A DNA stretch of 9,149 nucleotides from Crocinitomicaceae bacterium (GTDB lineage Bacteria; Bacteroidota; Bacteroidia; Flavobacteriales_D; Crocinitomicaceae), in contig WTIB01000232.1 in assembly GCA_011522905.1 (NCBI GenBank), forward strand, positions 3,363 to 12,511. Reading direction: 5' to 3'. Every line of letters begins with the position of its first letter. Positions within the stretch are counted from its first letter, which is position 1. Shown piece by piece: positions 1-6,910 of the stretch. A model generated the notes under the pieces. That model saw only the letters and a list, made by a program, of their open reading frames with translations, ran no database searches and was not told where the DNA came from. The position numbers and the translations under genes were made by a program.

Positions 1-687
1 TCAAACAATCATTTCGGCATTAAATGTGGCTCAAAATGGTCTGGAGGAAAAACCTACCATGATGATGATGCCAAGGGAGAATGCTTCCGAACTTATGAGA
101 GTGTACTAGAATCCTATTACGACCACAGTAAATTTTTAACCGAGAATCGTCGATATAGTGACTTGTTCTTACTGCAAATGAATGATTACAAGTCCTGGGC
201 AAGAGGTTTAAGTAAAGCCGGTTATGCGACAAATCCAAATTACGCAAATCGACTCATTAGCATTATTGAGGACCTTCAATTGTATTCATTCGACGAGGCA
301 TTTTATACAAGTACGCCTGTGCAAAGTCATTTGAGTAAAAAAATACAACAAACCATTACTCTTAACGGAATTCATATTAAGAAGGTCAATGAAGGTGATT
401 CTTATTACAAAATTGCGAAGGCACATAACCTAACGCTACGACAGATTCATAAATACAATGATACTAAATACGGTAAGCATCAAATACTTGAAAAAGGTGA
501 CCTTGTGTATTTAGGACCAAAAAGATTTAGGTCAAAAAAGAAGAAGTTTATTATACTTTCAGAAAATACAAGTCCTTTGGAAGTTTCACAAAAAGAGGGC
601 GTTAAACTAAAATCACTCATGAGAAAGAATCATATTTCTTCTCCGGATGAACAACTACGGAAAGGAGAGAAGGTATTCCTACGCTAG
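1..687 (+). CDS. Glucosaminidase-domain peptidoglycan hydrolase with two C-terminal LysM domains (5' truncated)
   Basis: The 5' end lies outside the window; 228 codons and a TAG stop are visible. Residues 1-97 (window numbering) match the C-terminal half of the FlgJ/GH73-type glucosaminidase fold: an NHFGIK block at 3-8, a DDDAKGECFR block, and an ATNPNYA segment near 79-85. Two LysM-like repeats follow, at about 124-171 and 181-228; the second runs to the last residue. Such enzymes cleave the glycan strands of peptidoglycan, and LysM domains bind the wall. Many Bacteroidota carry this glucosaminidase + LysM arrangement. The signal peptide and catalytic glutamate would lie upstream and cannot be checked. 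The ATG at 163 is internal, because the frame is open to base 1 and the domain begins before it. The family is clear; the exact role (growth, division or gliding-related wall remodelling) is not. Confidence 0.9.
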   Translation, partial: SNNHFGIKCGSKWSGGKTYHDDDAKGECFRTYESVLESYYDHSKFLTENRRYSDLFLLQMNDYKSWARGLSKAGYATNPNYANRLISIIEDLQLYSFDEAFYTSTPVQSHLSKKIQQTITLNGIHIKKVNEGDSYYKIAKAHNLTLRQIHKYNDTKYGKHQILEKGDLVYLGPKRFRSKKKKFIILSENTSPLEVSQKEGVKLKSLMRKNHISSPDEQLRKGEKVFLR

Positions 688-723
688 ACACAGGTCTGCA
701 GGAATTTGTTTGTTGTTTGTTTT

Positions 724-755
724 AAAGCCTCATTAGTTTGGGGCTTTATTTTTTT
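724..755 (+). terminator. Intrinsic (rho-independent) terminator after the wall hydrolase gene
   Basis: An 8-base-pair stem, AAAGCCTC (724-731) with GGGGCTTT (740-747), includes one G-T pair. It encloses an 8-base loop and is followed by A and then seven T (749-755). It starts 36 bases after the TAG stop of the hydrolase gene. It separates that transcript from the DUF6702-peptidase unit and is the only convincing intrinsic terminator in the window. Confidence 0.85.
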
Positions 756-833
756 AACTCCCCTATTCTACCCCATTTATTATACATACTGAAATTTAAA
801 AGATTAGAATCTTATTTGTAAATTCGCCCTTCC

Positions 834-1331
834 ATGAAAGGCATTTTAATCCTATTTCTTCTTTTACTATCGGCATTTTCTTATGGACATGATACTTATT
901 TCGCATTTGCTGAGATGGAATACGATGAAGATTGTTCATGTCTAGAGATCAGTATCAAAGTGTCGGCACACGATTTAAATTCTATTGCGGAAAATCAAAC
1001 CAAAAATTATTTAGGATTAGAAAAAACACTTAATAGCAAAGAAGGCAATTCAAATATCATTCAACAGATCATTCTTCAAGGCTTTGAAATAAATCAATAC
1101 CAAAAAAAGATTGTTTCCTTTTATGAAGGATTTGAACTAAATAATGACGGGGATTGTTTTTTTTATTTCAAAACGGAAAAACTAGAAAAAGGATTGATAG
1201 ATATCCGATTTGATTTATTCATGAACACCTATTTAGAACAACAAAATAAATTAATTTACAATAAGTCAGACCATTCAAAACAGACCTTTGTTTTCTTTGG
1301 TTCGAGTCGAGAAACAAAAATAGCACTATGA
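834..1331 (+). CDS. Exported DUF6702 family protein
   Basis: This is a 165-residue protein with an N-terminal hydrophobic stretch (residues 3-17, ILILFLLLLSAFSYG). It fits a signal peptide cut near G18/H19, so the mature protein would begin His-Asp. The body resembles DUF6702 proteins of Bacteroidota: a histidine just after the signal, an FAxxEMEYDE strand, a 'CLEISIKVSAHDL' strand, a central poorly conserved part, then an 'IDIRFDLFMNTYLEQQNKLIY' strand and a phenylalanine-rich end. These proteins look like small all-beta periplasmic domains of unknown function. The start is the first ATG after an in-frame TAA at 819; there is no purine-rich ribosome binding site, as is common in this phylum. 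The TGA stop overlaps the ATG of the M1 peptidase gene (ATGA at 1328-1331), so the two are probably co-translated. The family call is from remembered motifs and could be wrong in detail. Confidence 0.8.
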   Translation: MKGILILFLLLLSAFSYGHDTYFAFAEMEYDEDCSCLEISIKVSAHDLNSIAENQTKNYLGLEKTLNSKEGNSNIIQQIILQGFEINQYQKKIVSFYEGFELNNDGDCFFYFKTEKLEKGLIDIRFDLFMNTYLEQQNKLIYNKSDHSKQTFVFFGSSRETKIAL

Positions 1332-3637
1332 AAAAGTCCTTACTATTTTCACTCATCATTAGCTTCACATTAATCGTTCAAGTTAATGGTCAAAAGAAAT
1401 TTGCACAAATAGAGGAATTAATACCTACCCCCAACGAATATAGGAATGCTGCAGGAGCACCGGGTTACAATTATTACCAGCAGCAAGCTGATTATAAAAT
1501 GAATATCTCTATTGATGATGAAACACAAGTTCTCTCCGGTGATGAAATCATTACTTACACGAATAATTCTCCAGACCAGTTGAGCTATTTATGGCTTCAG
1601 CTTGATCAAAATCTGTTTGCAAAAGATTCAGACACCAAACTGATTCATGTTGAAAAGATGGAAGACTTTAGGGACATCAGTCAGATTGAAAGAAAGGTAT
1701 TTGAATATGATGGAGGGTTTAAAGTTCAAGAAGTTAAAAACCTAAACGGCAGTGACTTAAAATACTCCATTAATAAAACCATGCTGAGAATTGACTTGGA
1801 CAAACCCCTAAAAACAGGTTCAAGTATTTCGTTTAAAATTAAATGGTGGTATAACATAAACGACCGAATGGCCGTAGGTGGTCGCTCAGGTTATGAGTAC
1901 TTTGAAAAAGAAGACAACTACATTTATACAGTTGCTCAATTTTTCCCAAGAATGTGCGTGTATGATGATGTTTCGGGTTGGCAAAATAAACAGTTTTTGG
2001 GTAGAGGAGAATTTACACTTCCTTTTGGCGATTATGATGTATCCATTACTGTTCCAGCAGACCATATTTTAGGAGCTACTGGAGAGCTTCAAAATACTTC
2101 TTCACTTCTTACAAACAATCAGAAGAAACGATTAGAGCAAGCGAAAAAATCAGATTCACCAATATTTATTGTTACTGAAGAAGAAGCTCGGGAATCTGAA
2201 AAAACGCACTCGAAAAGAACGAAGACATGGAAATTTAAGGCAACGAATGTTAGGGATTTTGCTTTTGCAACCTCTAGAAAGTTTATTTGGGATGCCCAAA
2301 ATACAAATGTGGGTGGAAAAGATGTCCTTTGTATGTCCTATTATCCGAAGGAAGGAAACCCATTGTGGGAGCGTTATTCAACAAAACTTGTGGCCCATAC
2401 TGTTCAAACGTATTCAAAATACACAGTTGATTACCCCTACCCTGTTGCCATTTCAGTGCATTCAAAATCAATAGGCATGGAATATCCTATGATCTGTTTC
2501 AATGGTGGACGACCCGAAGCAGATGGTACTTATTCAGAAAGAACAAAATATGGAATGTGGGGCGTGATTATTCACGAAGTAGGACATAATTTCTTTCCTA
2601 TGATTATCAATTCTGATGAACGTCAATGGACCTGGATGGATGAAGGTTTGAATACTTTTGTTCAATATCTGACTGAGCAGGAATGGGAGCGCGGATATCC
2701 TTCAAGAAGAGGACCTGCATATAAGATTGCAGATTATATGAAAGGAGATAAGTCAAATATTTCACCAATAATGACCAATTCTGAATCAATTTGGCAATTT
2801 GGAAACAACGCTTATGGTAAGCCAGCAACTGCTCTAAATATTCTCAGAGAAACGATTATGGGAAGAGAACTGTTTGATTATGCCTTTAAAACCTATTGCG
2901 AACGTTGGAAATTTAAACACCCTACCCCAGCAGATTTTTTCCGTACCATGGAAGATGCTTCCGCGGTTGATTTAGATTGGTTTTGGAGAGGTTGGTTCTA
3001 CAGTACTGACCATGTTGACATTTCATTGGAGTCCGTAAATTTATATCAGCTTAACACTCAGAATCCTGAAGTGGAGAAAGCATTCGCCAAGAAGCAGTAC
3101 GAGAATCAAGATGAGTTTAAAGGAGATATCGAAAACCTTAGCTCCATAAAAGAAACCATCAATGAAAAGGATGCGAATATTGATGACTTCTATGCAAAGA
3201 GAGATATCTTCAAGGTTGATAAGCTGGATGAAAAAGAATACGAGCAGTTTAAAACCAGAAACAAGGATAAGCTTTACCTTCTTAATGCAGGTAAATATTT
3301 TTATGAACTCAATTTCAAAAATATAGGTGGCTTAGTGATGCCTCTGATTATCCAAATCAATTATACAGACCAAACCTCAGAAATCATCAGAATACCTGCT
3401 GAAATATGGCGTAGACATGAAGTCAATGTTTCAAAAGTGTTCATTTTAGACAAAGAGGTATCTTCATTTAGACTAGATCCATTATTGGAAACAGCGGATA
3501 CTGACTTGTATAACAACGCTTGGCCTAGAGAGGTAATTCCTTCGAGGTACGATCTTTTCAAGGAGCGTAAAATGAGAATGCAAAGACGTGAAAATCCAAT
3601 GCAGCGTCAAAAAAGAGTTGATGAATTAGGAGATTAA
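1328..3637 (+). CDS. Exported M1-family zinc metallopeptidase (aminopeptidase N-like)
   Basis: This 769-residue protein has a probable Sec signal peptide at 1-21 (MKK, hydrophobic core, cut near G21/Q22) and no lipobox cysteine. An N-terminal beta domain is followed by the gluzincin core. The zinc site is HEVGH at 416-420 with the third ligand E439 in WMDEG, exactly the HExxH-x18-E spacing of M1 peptidases. Y496 (NNAYGKP) sits where the transition-state tyrosine of M1 enzymes is expected. The substrate-binding GxMEN motif appears as GMEYP at 383-387. After about residue 600 there is a charged linker and a beta domain ending with the 'RLDPLLETADTD...NNAWPRE' block typical of the large Bacteroidota M1 homologues. 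It should trim N-terminal residues from peptides in the periplasm or outside the cell. No type IX secretion C-terminal domain is apparent. It follows DUF6702 with a 4-base overlap, and its stop lies 9 bases from the end of the convergent der gene. Confidence 0.93.
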   Translation: MKKSLLFSLIISFTLIVQVNGQKKFAQIEELIPTPNEYRNAAGAPGYNYYQQQADYKMNISIDDETQVLSGDEIITYTNNSPDQLSYLWLQLDQNLFAKDSDTKLIHVEKMEDFRDISQIERKVFEYDGGFKVQEVKNLNGSDLKYSINKTMLRIDLDKPLKTGSSISFKIKWWYNINDRMAVGGRSGYEYFEKEDNYIYTVAQFFPRMCVYDDVSGWQNKQFLGRGEFTLPFGDYDVSITVPADHILGATGELQNTSSLLTNNQKKRLEQAKKSDSPIFIVTEEEARESEKTHSKRTKTWKFKATNVRDFAFATSRKFIWDAQNTNVGGKDVLCMSYYPKEGNPLWERYSTKLVAHTVQTYSKYTVDYPYPVAISVHSKSIGMEYPMICFNGGRPEADGTYSERTKYGMWGVIIHEVGHNFFPMIINSDERQWTWMDEGLNTFVQYLTEQEWERGYPSRRGPAYKIADYMKGDKSNISPIMTNSESIWQFGNNAYGKPATALNILRETIMGRELFDYAFKTYCERWKFKHPTPADFFRTMEDASAVDLDWFWRGWFYSTDHVDISLESVNLYQLNTQNPEVEKAFAKKQYENQDEFKGDIENLSSIKETINEKDANIDDFYAKRDIFKVDKLDEKEYEQFKTRNKDKLYLLNAGKYFYELNFKNIGGLVMPLIIQINYTDQTSEIIRIPAEIWRRHEVNVSKVFILDKEVSSFRLDPLLETADTDLYNNAWPREVIPSRYDLFKERKMRMQRRENPMQRQKRVDELGD

Positions 3638-3646
3638 AATCTTAGC

Positions 3647-4957
3647 TTACTTCTTTCTAAAGAATATTTTGATTGGAATCCCATTAAAGTCAAAATGCTC
3701 TCGCAATCTATTTTCAAAGAAACGCTTATAAGCATCAGTAATGTACTGAGGTAAATTGCAAAATACTGCAAAGGAAGGCGCATGTGTTGGTAGCTGCTGA
3801 ATGAACTTGATTTTGATGTACTTCCCCTTTACTGAAGGTGGTGGAGTTGAATGCACCACATCAAGCATTACATCATTTAATTTAGACGTAGGTATTTTTT
3901 GAATTCGATTTTCAAAAACAGTCATTGCCGACTCAATGGCCTTGTGAATTCTTTGCTTTGTAAGCGTAGAAGTGAAAATAATCGGCACGTCATTGAATGG
4001 AGCCAATTGCTCTCGAATTTTATCCTCGTATTTCTTTACTGTATTTTGATCTTTATCGATTAAATCCCATTTATTGACCAATACCACTACTCCTTTTGAG
4101 TTTTTTTCAATGATGTAAAAAATATTCAAGTCCTGCTTCTGAAGTCCTTCCTGAGCATCTATCATGAATAAACAAACATCTGAATTCTCTATAGTTCGCA
4201 CTGAACGCAATACAGAATAATACTCAATATCCTCAGTAACTTTCGCTTTTTTACGGATACCGGCAGTATCAATCAATAAAAAATCAAAACCAAATGCTTT
4301 ATATCTTGTGTGTATTGAATCTCTTGTTGTACCAGAAATATTGGTAACTATATTACGTTCCTTACCAATAAATGCGTTGATTATAGAAGATTTCCCAACA
4401 TTCGGCTTACCAACTATGGCAAGTCTTGGAAGGCCAGATTCCTCCAAAATGGATTCGTCGTCTTGGTCAAAATAAGTCACGATCTTATCCAAGATTTCAC
4501 CAGTACCAGATCCATTGGTTGCTGATAAATCGTATACATCTCCTAATCCAAAAGCATAAAACTCAGAAGAAAGACCAATTCGAGCCGTATTATCAACCTT
4601 ATTGGCTACCACCAAAACCTCTTTATTGCTTTTCCTAAGCAAATTTGCCACAACCTGGTCCATTTCCACGATTCCTGTTGTAACATCTAGCATAAATACA
4701 ATTACTGATGCCTCTTCAATAGCGAGCTCAACCTGTCTTCGGATTTCAGCCTCAAAAATATCTTCTTTCGTTTTGGCGTATCCCCCAGTATCAATTACAG
4801 AGAATTTACAACCATTCCACTCACCTTGCCCATAAATTCTATCACGAGTCACACCACTCACCTCCTTCACAATAGCATCTCTAGACTCCGTAAGTCTATT
4901 AAATAGTGTCGATTTACCGACATTTGGCCTACCTACAATAGCAACTATATTCGACAT
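3647..4957 (-). CDS. der: Ribosome biogenesis GTPase Der (EngA)
   Basis: Full length at 436 residues, the usual size for Der. Two tandem GTPase domains are followed by a KH-like domain. Domain 1: G1 GRPNVGKS 9-16, GVTRD near 35-39, G3 DTGG 56-59, G4 NKVD 119-122, SAT 145-147. Domain 2: G1 GKPNVGKS 183-190, GTTRD 209-213, G3 DTAG 230-233, G4 NKWD 295-298, TST 329-331. The KH-like region spans about 350-436 and ends with the family-typical GIPIKIFFRKK. Der binds the 50S subunit and is needed for its late assembly; it is essential in most bacteria studied. All nucleotide-binding motifs are intact. The ATG lies 10 bases after the era stop, with a purine-rich AAAAGATAAGAG just before it, so der is probably transcribed with era. 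It converges on the M1 peptidase gene with no obvious terminator between them. Confidence 0.97.
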   Translation of the reverse strand: MSNIVAIVGRPNVGKSTLFNRLTESRDAIVKEVSGVTRDRIYGQGEWNGCKFSVIDTGGYAKTKEDIFEAEIRRQVELAIEEASVIVFMLDVTTGIVEMDQVVANLLRKSNKEVLVVANKVDNTARIGLSSEFYAFGLGDVYDLSATNGSGTGEILDKIVTYFDQDDESILEESGLPRLAIVGKPNVGKSSIINAFIGKERNIVTNISGTTRDSIHTRYKAFGFDFLLIDTAGIRKKAKVTEDIEYYSVLRSVRTIENSDVCLFMIDAQEGLQKQDLNIFYIIEKNSKGVVVLVNKWDLIDKDQNTVKKYEDKIREQLAPFNDVPIIFTSTLTKQRIHKAIESAMTVFENRIQKIPTSKLNDVMLDVVHSTPPPSVKGKYIKIKFIQQLPTHAPSFAVFCNLPQYITDAYKRFFENRLREHFDFNGIPIKIFFRKK

Positions 4958-4967
4958 CTCTTATCTT

Positions 4968-5843
4968 TTAATACCCGTATTTTTTTAGTTTTTTTTCGGA
5001 GCTCCTCCAGTCTTTATCGACCTTAACAAAATTTTCGAGATAAACTTTTCTATTCAAAAATTTCTCTAAATCAACTCTTGATTTTCTTCCAATTTTTTGA
5101 AGCATTTCTCCTCCACGTCCAATGATAATACCTTTTTGAGAGTCTCTTTCAACAATGATTTGAGCACGAATCCTAATCATTCGTCCATCCTCCTTATATT
5201 CCTCTACAAGCACCTGGCAACTATAGGGTATTTCCTTTTGACAAAGCTCAAATATCTTTTCGCGAATGATTTCTGATATAAAAAAACGTAATGGTCTATC
5301 CGTCAAATCATCTTTATCATAATAGGGCGGGCTCTCCGGAATGTGCTTTACAATTTCGTTCCACAACTCACCCACATTGAAATCATGCAAGGCAGATATA
5401 GGGCATACTTTAGCATTTGGGAGCTGTTTCTGCCAGTATTCAATTCTACCAAAAACTTCCTCTTGTGAGGACAAATCTATTTTATTAATCAAACAAAACA
5501 CAGGAACAGAAAGCTTCTTTATCCGTTCAAGCGTTTTGACGTGGTTCATTTGTTTTTCCTTTGTATCCGTCACAAATAACAATACATCTGCATCCTTCAG
5601 GGAACCTTGAACACTATCCATCATGTTCTCATGTAGCTTATAGGCTGAATTAACTACCCCTGGCGTATCCGAGAAGACAACCTGAAGATCGTCTTCATTT
5701 ACAATACCAATAATTCGATGTCTTGTTGTTTGAGCTTTAGAAGTCACAATTGAAATGCGTTCACCGACCAAGCGATTCATTAATGTCGATTTTCCTACAT
5801 TTGGACTCCCTACAATATTTACAAAACCTGACTTATGCGCCAT
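4968..5843 (-). CDS. era: GTPase Era
   Basis: Full length at 291 residues. The G domain has G1 GSPNVGKS at 12-19, switch I with TTRHR at 39-43, G3 DTPG at 59-62, G4 NKID at 120-123 and G5 SAL at 150-152. The C-terminal KH domain carries the GxxG loop in IIGRGGEM (240-247) and ends with the VKVDKDWR block characteristic of Era. Era binds the 3' end of 16S rRNA through the KH domain and checks maturation of the 30S subunit. It is the first gene of an era-der pair on this strand. The ATG has no Shine-Dalgarno sequence; a TACCTTTG element (5861-5868) lies 17 bases upstream and would give a leader of only about a dozen bases. Read together with Der, the pair covers assembly of both ribosomal subunits. 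Confidence 0.97.
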   Translation of the reverse strand: MAHKSGFVNIVGSPNVGKSTLMNRLVGERISIVTSKAQTTRHRIIGIVNEDDLQVVFSDTPGVVNSAYKLHENMMDSVQGSLKDADVLLFVTDTKEKQMNHVKTLERIKKLSVPVFCLINKIDLSSQEEVFGRIEYWQKQLPNAKVCPISALHDFNVGELWNEIVKHIPESPPYYDKDDLTDRPLRFFISEIIREKIFELCQKEIPYSCQVLVEEYKEDGRMIRIRAQIIVERDSQKGIIIGRGGEMLQKIGRKSRVDLEKFLNRKVYLENFVKVDKDWRSSEKKLKKYGY

Positions 5844-5860
5844 AAAAAATGAATTGGGCG

Positions 5861-5868
5861 CAAAGGTA
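5861..5868 (-). promoter_or_regulatory. Candidate -7 promoter element for era-der (TACCTTTG)
   Basis: On the - strand these bases read TACCTTTG, an exact match to the Bacteroidota sigma factor -7 consensus TAnnTTTG, 17 bases before the era ATG. No clear TTTG-type -33 element is found at the usual 17-21 base spacing (the bases there read TACAA). The call therefore rests on one short box and its position. If used, the 5' leader would be about 10-14 bases. Confidence 0.5.
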
Positions 5869-5885
5869 CGACATTTAAAATGATG

Positions 5886-5916
5886 TTGTAAATAAATTGA
5901 TTAATCAATACTTTTA
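5886..5916 (+). promoter_or_regulatory. Candidate promoter for the fatty acid hydroxylase-type gene
   Basis: TTG at 5886-5888 and TACTTTTA at 5909-5916 are separated by 20 bases. This fits the Bacteroidota -33 (TTTG/TTG) and -7 (TAnnTTTG, 7 of 8 matched) layout. Transcription would begin around 5922, only about ten bases before the TTG start codon at 5933. The spacer contains the 14-base palindrome at 5896-5909. Confidence 0.4.
5896..5909. repeat. Perfect 14-base palindrome, possible operator
   Basis: ATTGATTAATCAAT equals its own reverse complement at every position. It lies in the 89-base divergent region between era and the hydroxylase-type gene, between the -33 and -7 boxes proposed for the latter. 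That is a typical place for a dimeric repressor site. No regulator gene is present in the window, and the region is AT-rich, so chance is possible. Confidence 0.4.
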
Positions 5917-5932
5917 AGGTCTAAAACGAATT

Positions 5933-6910
5933 TTGAAGAGAAAAATATTTTTGATTATTTTTTTACTCATTCTGCTTGTAATTTTTTACTATCGGGATAA
6001 ATTTTCATTAATCTTATCAAATCCAGGTGAATTTGTTGATTTATTATTAGAAACTTCTCAAATAGCCGCATTTAGCTTATATGCTTTAGGACTGAACTTG
6101 GCTATCTTCATTCTAGCAGCAATTATTGAAATTATCTCTATCGGTTGGACCAACTCATCCTTAAAAAGAATGGTTTCAAATAGAAGTAAATCAACTTACG
6201 GTGACATTTGGTGTTGGGCCTTATCTATTTTCAATCTTTACGATCTCTTTGTTATGCTGTTTTCGTTTGGATTCTTTTATGTATTCACGAGTCTGATCGT
6301 TAACAACGTATACGAAATTCATTTAATTGATAAAATAAATTCTCCCATTCTTGTCTTTATACTTGTATTTTCAATATCCGACTTTAAACATTATGTATGG
6401 CATTATTTTATGCACAAAAGACCTTTTTGGGAATTACACAAGTATCATCATTCAGCAACTGAATTTAATTTGATTACAACGACGAGAAGCCATTTTATTG
6501 AAAAAGGTTTTCTGACTGTGATTGATGCTTTCGTATTCTTATTGTTAGGTGTTCCGCCAGAATATTTCGTGCTCATAGCATTTGCTAGAGAATTCTACGC
6601 TTTTATTCTTCATGCCGATGTGAATTGGTCATTGGGATGGGTTGGAAAATATATTTTTATTTCACCTAGAGCGCATAAAATTCATCACAGCAAAGAGGAA
6701 AAACATTTTGGTAAAAACTTGGGCACATTTTTTATTTGGTGGGACCTTATTTTTGGAACATTTCTAGATACTGAAGAGGAAATTCAAATAGGCGTAAAAG
6801 ATTCGACTTTTAATAAAAGTGGGTTTTGGAATGATATGCTTATTGGAACCAAAGAATTCGCCAATGCTACACTTCAAATGACATTTAGAAATCAAAAGAC
6901 TTCAATGTAG
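5933..6910 (+). CDS. Fatty acid hydroxylase / sterol desaturase family membrane di-iron protein
   Basis: This 325-residue integral-membrane protein has hydrophobic segments near 4-20, 45-71, 95-125, 138-150 and 193-227. The histidine clusters of the family are complete: H153/H157/H161 (HYVWHYFMH), H169/H172/H173 (HKYHH), then H227 (LHADVNW), H248/H251/H252 (HKIHH) and H258. They would hold the di-iron centre that inserts oxygen into, or desaturates, C-H bonds of lipid substrates. Family members act on sterols, fatty acyl chains, ether lipids or carotenoids; the substrate here cannot be read from sequence. The start is taken as TTG at 5933: the in-frame stop TAA is at 5915-5917, and the first internal ATG would be residue 80, removing two membrane segments. 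AAGG at 5916-5919 is a poor, distant ribosome binding site. The 3' end overlaps the convergent DUF58 gene by 9 bases. Confidence 0.87.
   Translation: MKRKIFLIIFLLILLVIFYYRDKFSLILSNPGEFVDLLLETSQIAAFSLYALGLNLAIFILAAIIEIISIGWTNSSLKRMVSNRSKSTYGDIWCWALSIFNLYDLFVMLFSFGFFYVFTSLIVNNVYEIHLIDKINSPILVFILVFSISDFKHYVWHYFMHKRPFWELHKYHHSATEFNLITTTRSHFIEKGFLTVIDAFVFLLLGVPPEYFVLIAFAREFYAFILHADVNWSLGWVGKYIFISPRAHKIHHSKEEKHFGKNLGTFFIWWDLIFGTFLDTEEEIQIGVKDSTFNKSGFWNDMLIGTKEFANATLQMTFRNQKTSM

Noticed and set aside
20..247. - strand 75-codon frame over the glucosaminidase domain
   Set aside because: The + strand frame is open to base 1 and encodes a recognisable glucosaminidase domain, so the antisense frame is a shadow.
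809..818. ATCTTATTTG as a -7 promoter box for DUF6702
   Set aside because: Only the TTTG half matches TAnnTTTG and there is no -33 box at the right spacing. A promoter is expected between the terminator and 834 but I cannot place it.
1878..2474. Overlapping + strand frames of 64 and 101 codons inside the M1 gene
   Set aside because: They lie wholly within an intact M1 reading frame, have no domain resemblance and no own start signals; they are shadow frames.
3651..3670. Inverted repeat TTCTTTCTAAAGAA followed by TATTTT as a terminator for the M1 gene
   Set aside because: The usable stem is about five A-T-rich pairs, lies within the der coding end (FFRKK codons) and has a broken T tract, so it is too weak to call.
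4426..5610. + strand frames antisense to der and era
   Set aside because: They are low-complexity antisense translations of conserved GTPase genes with no family resemblance or promoter.
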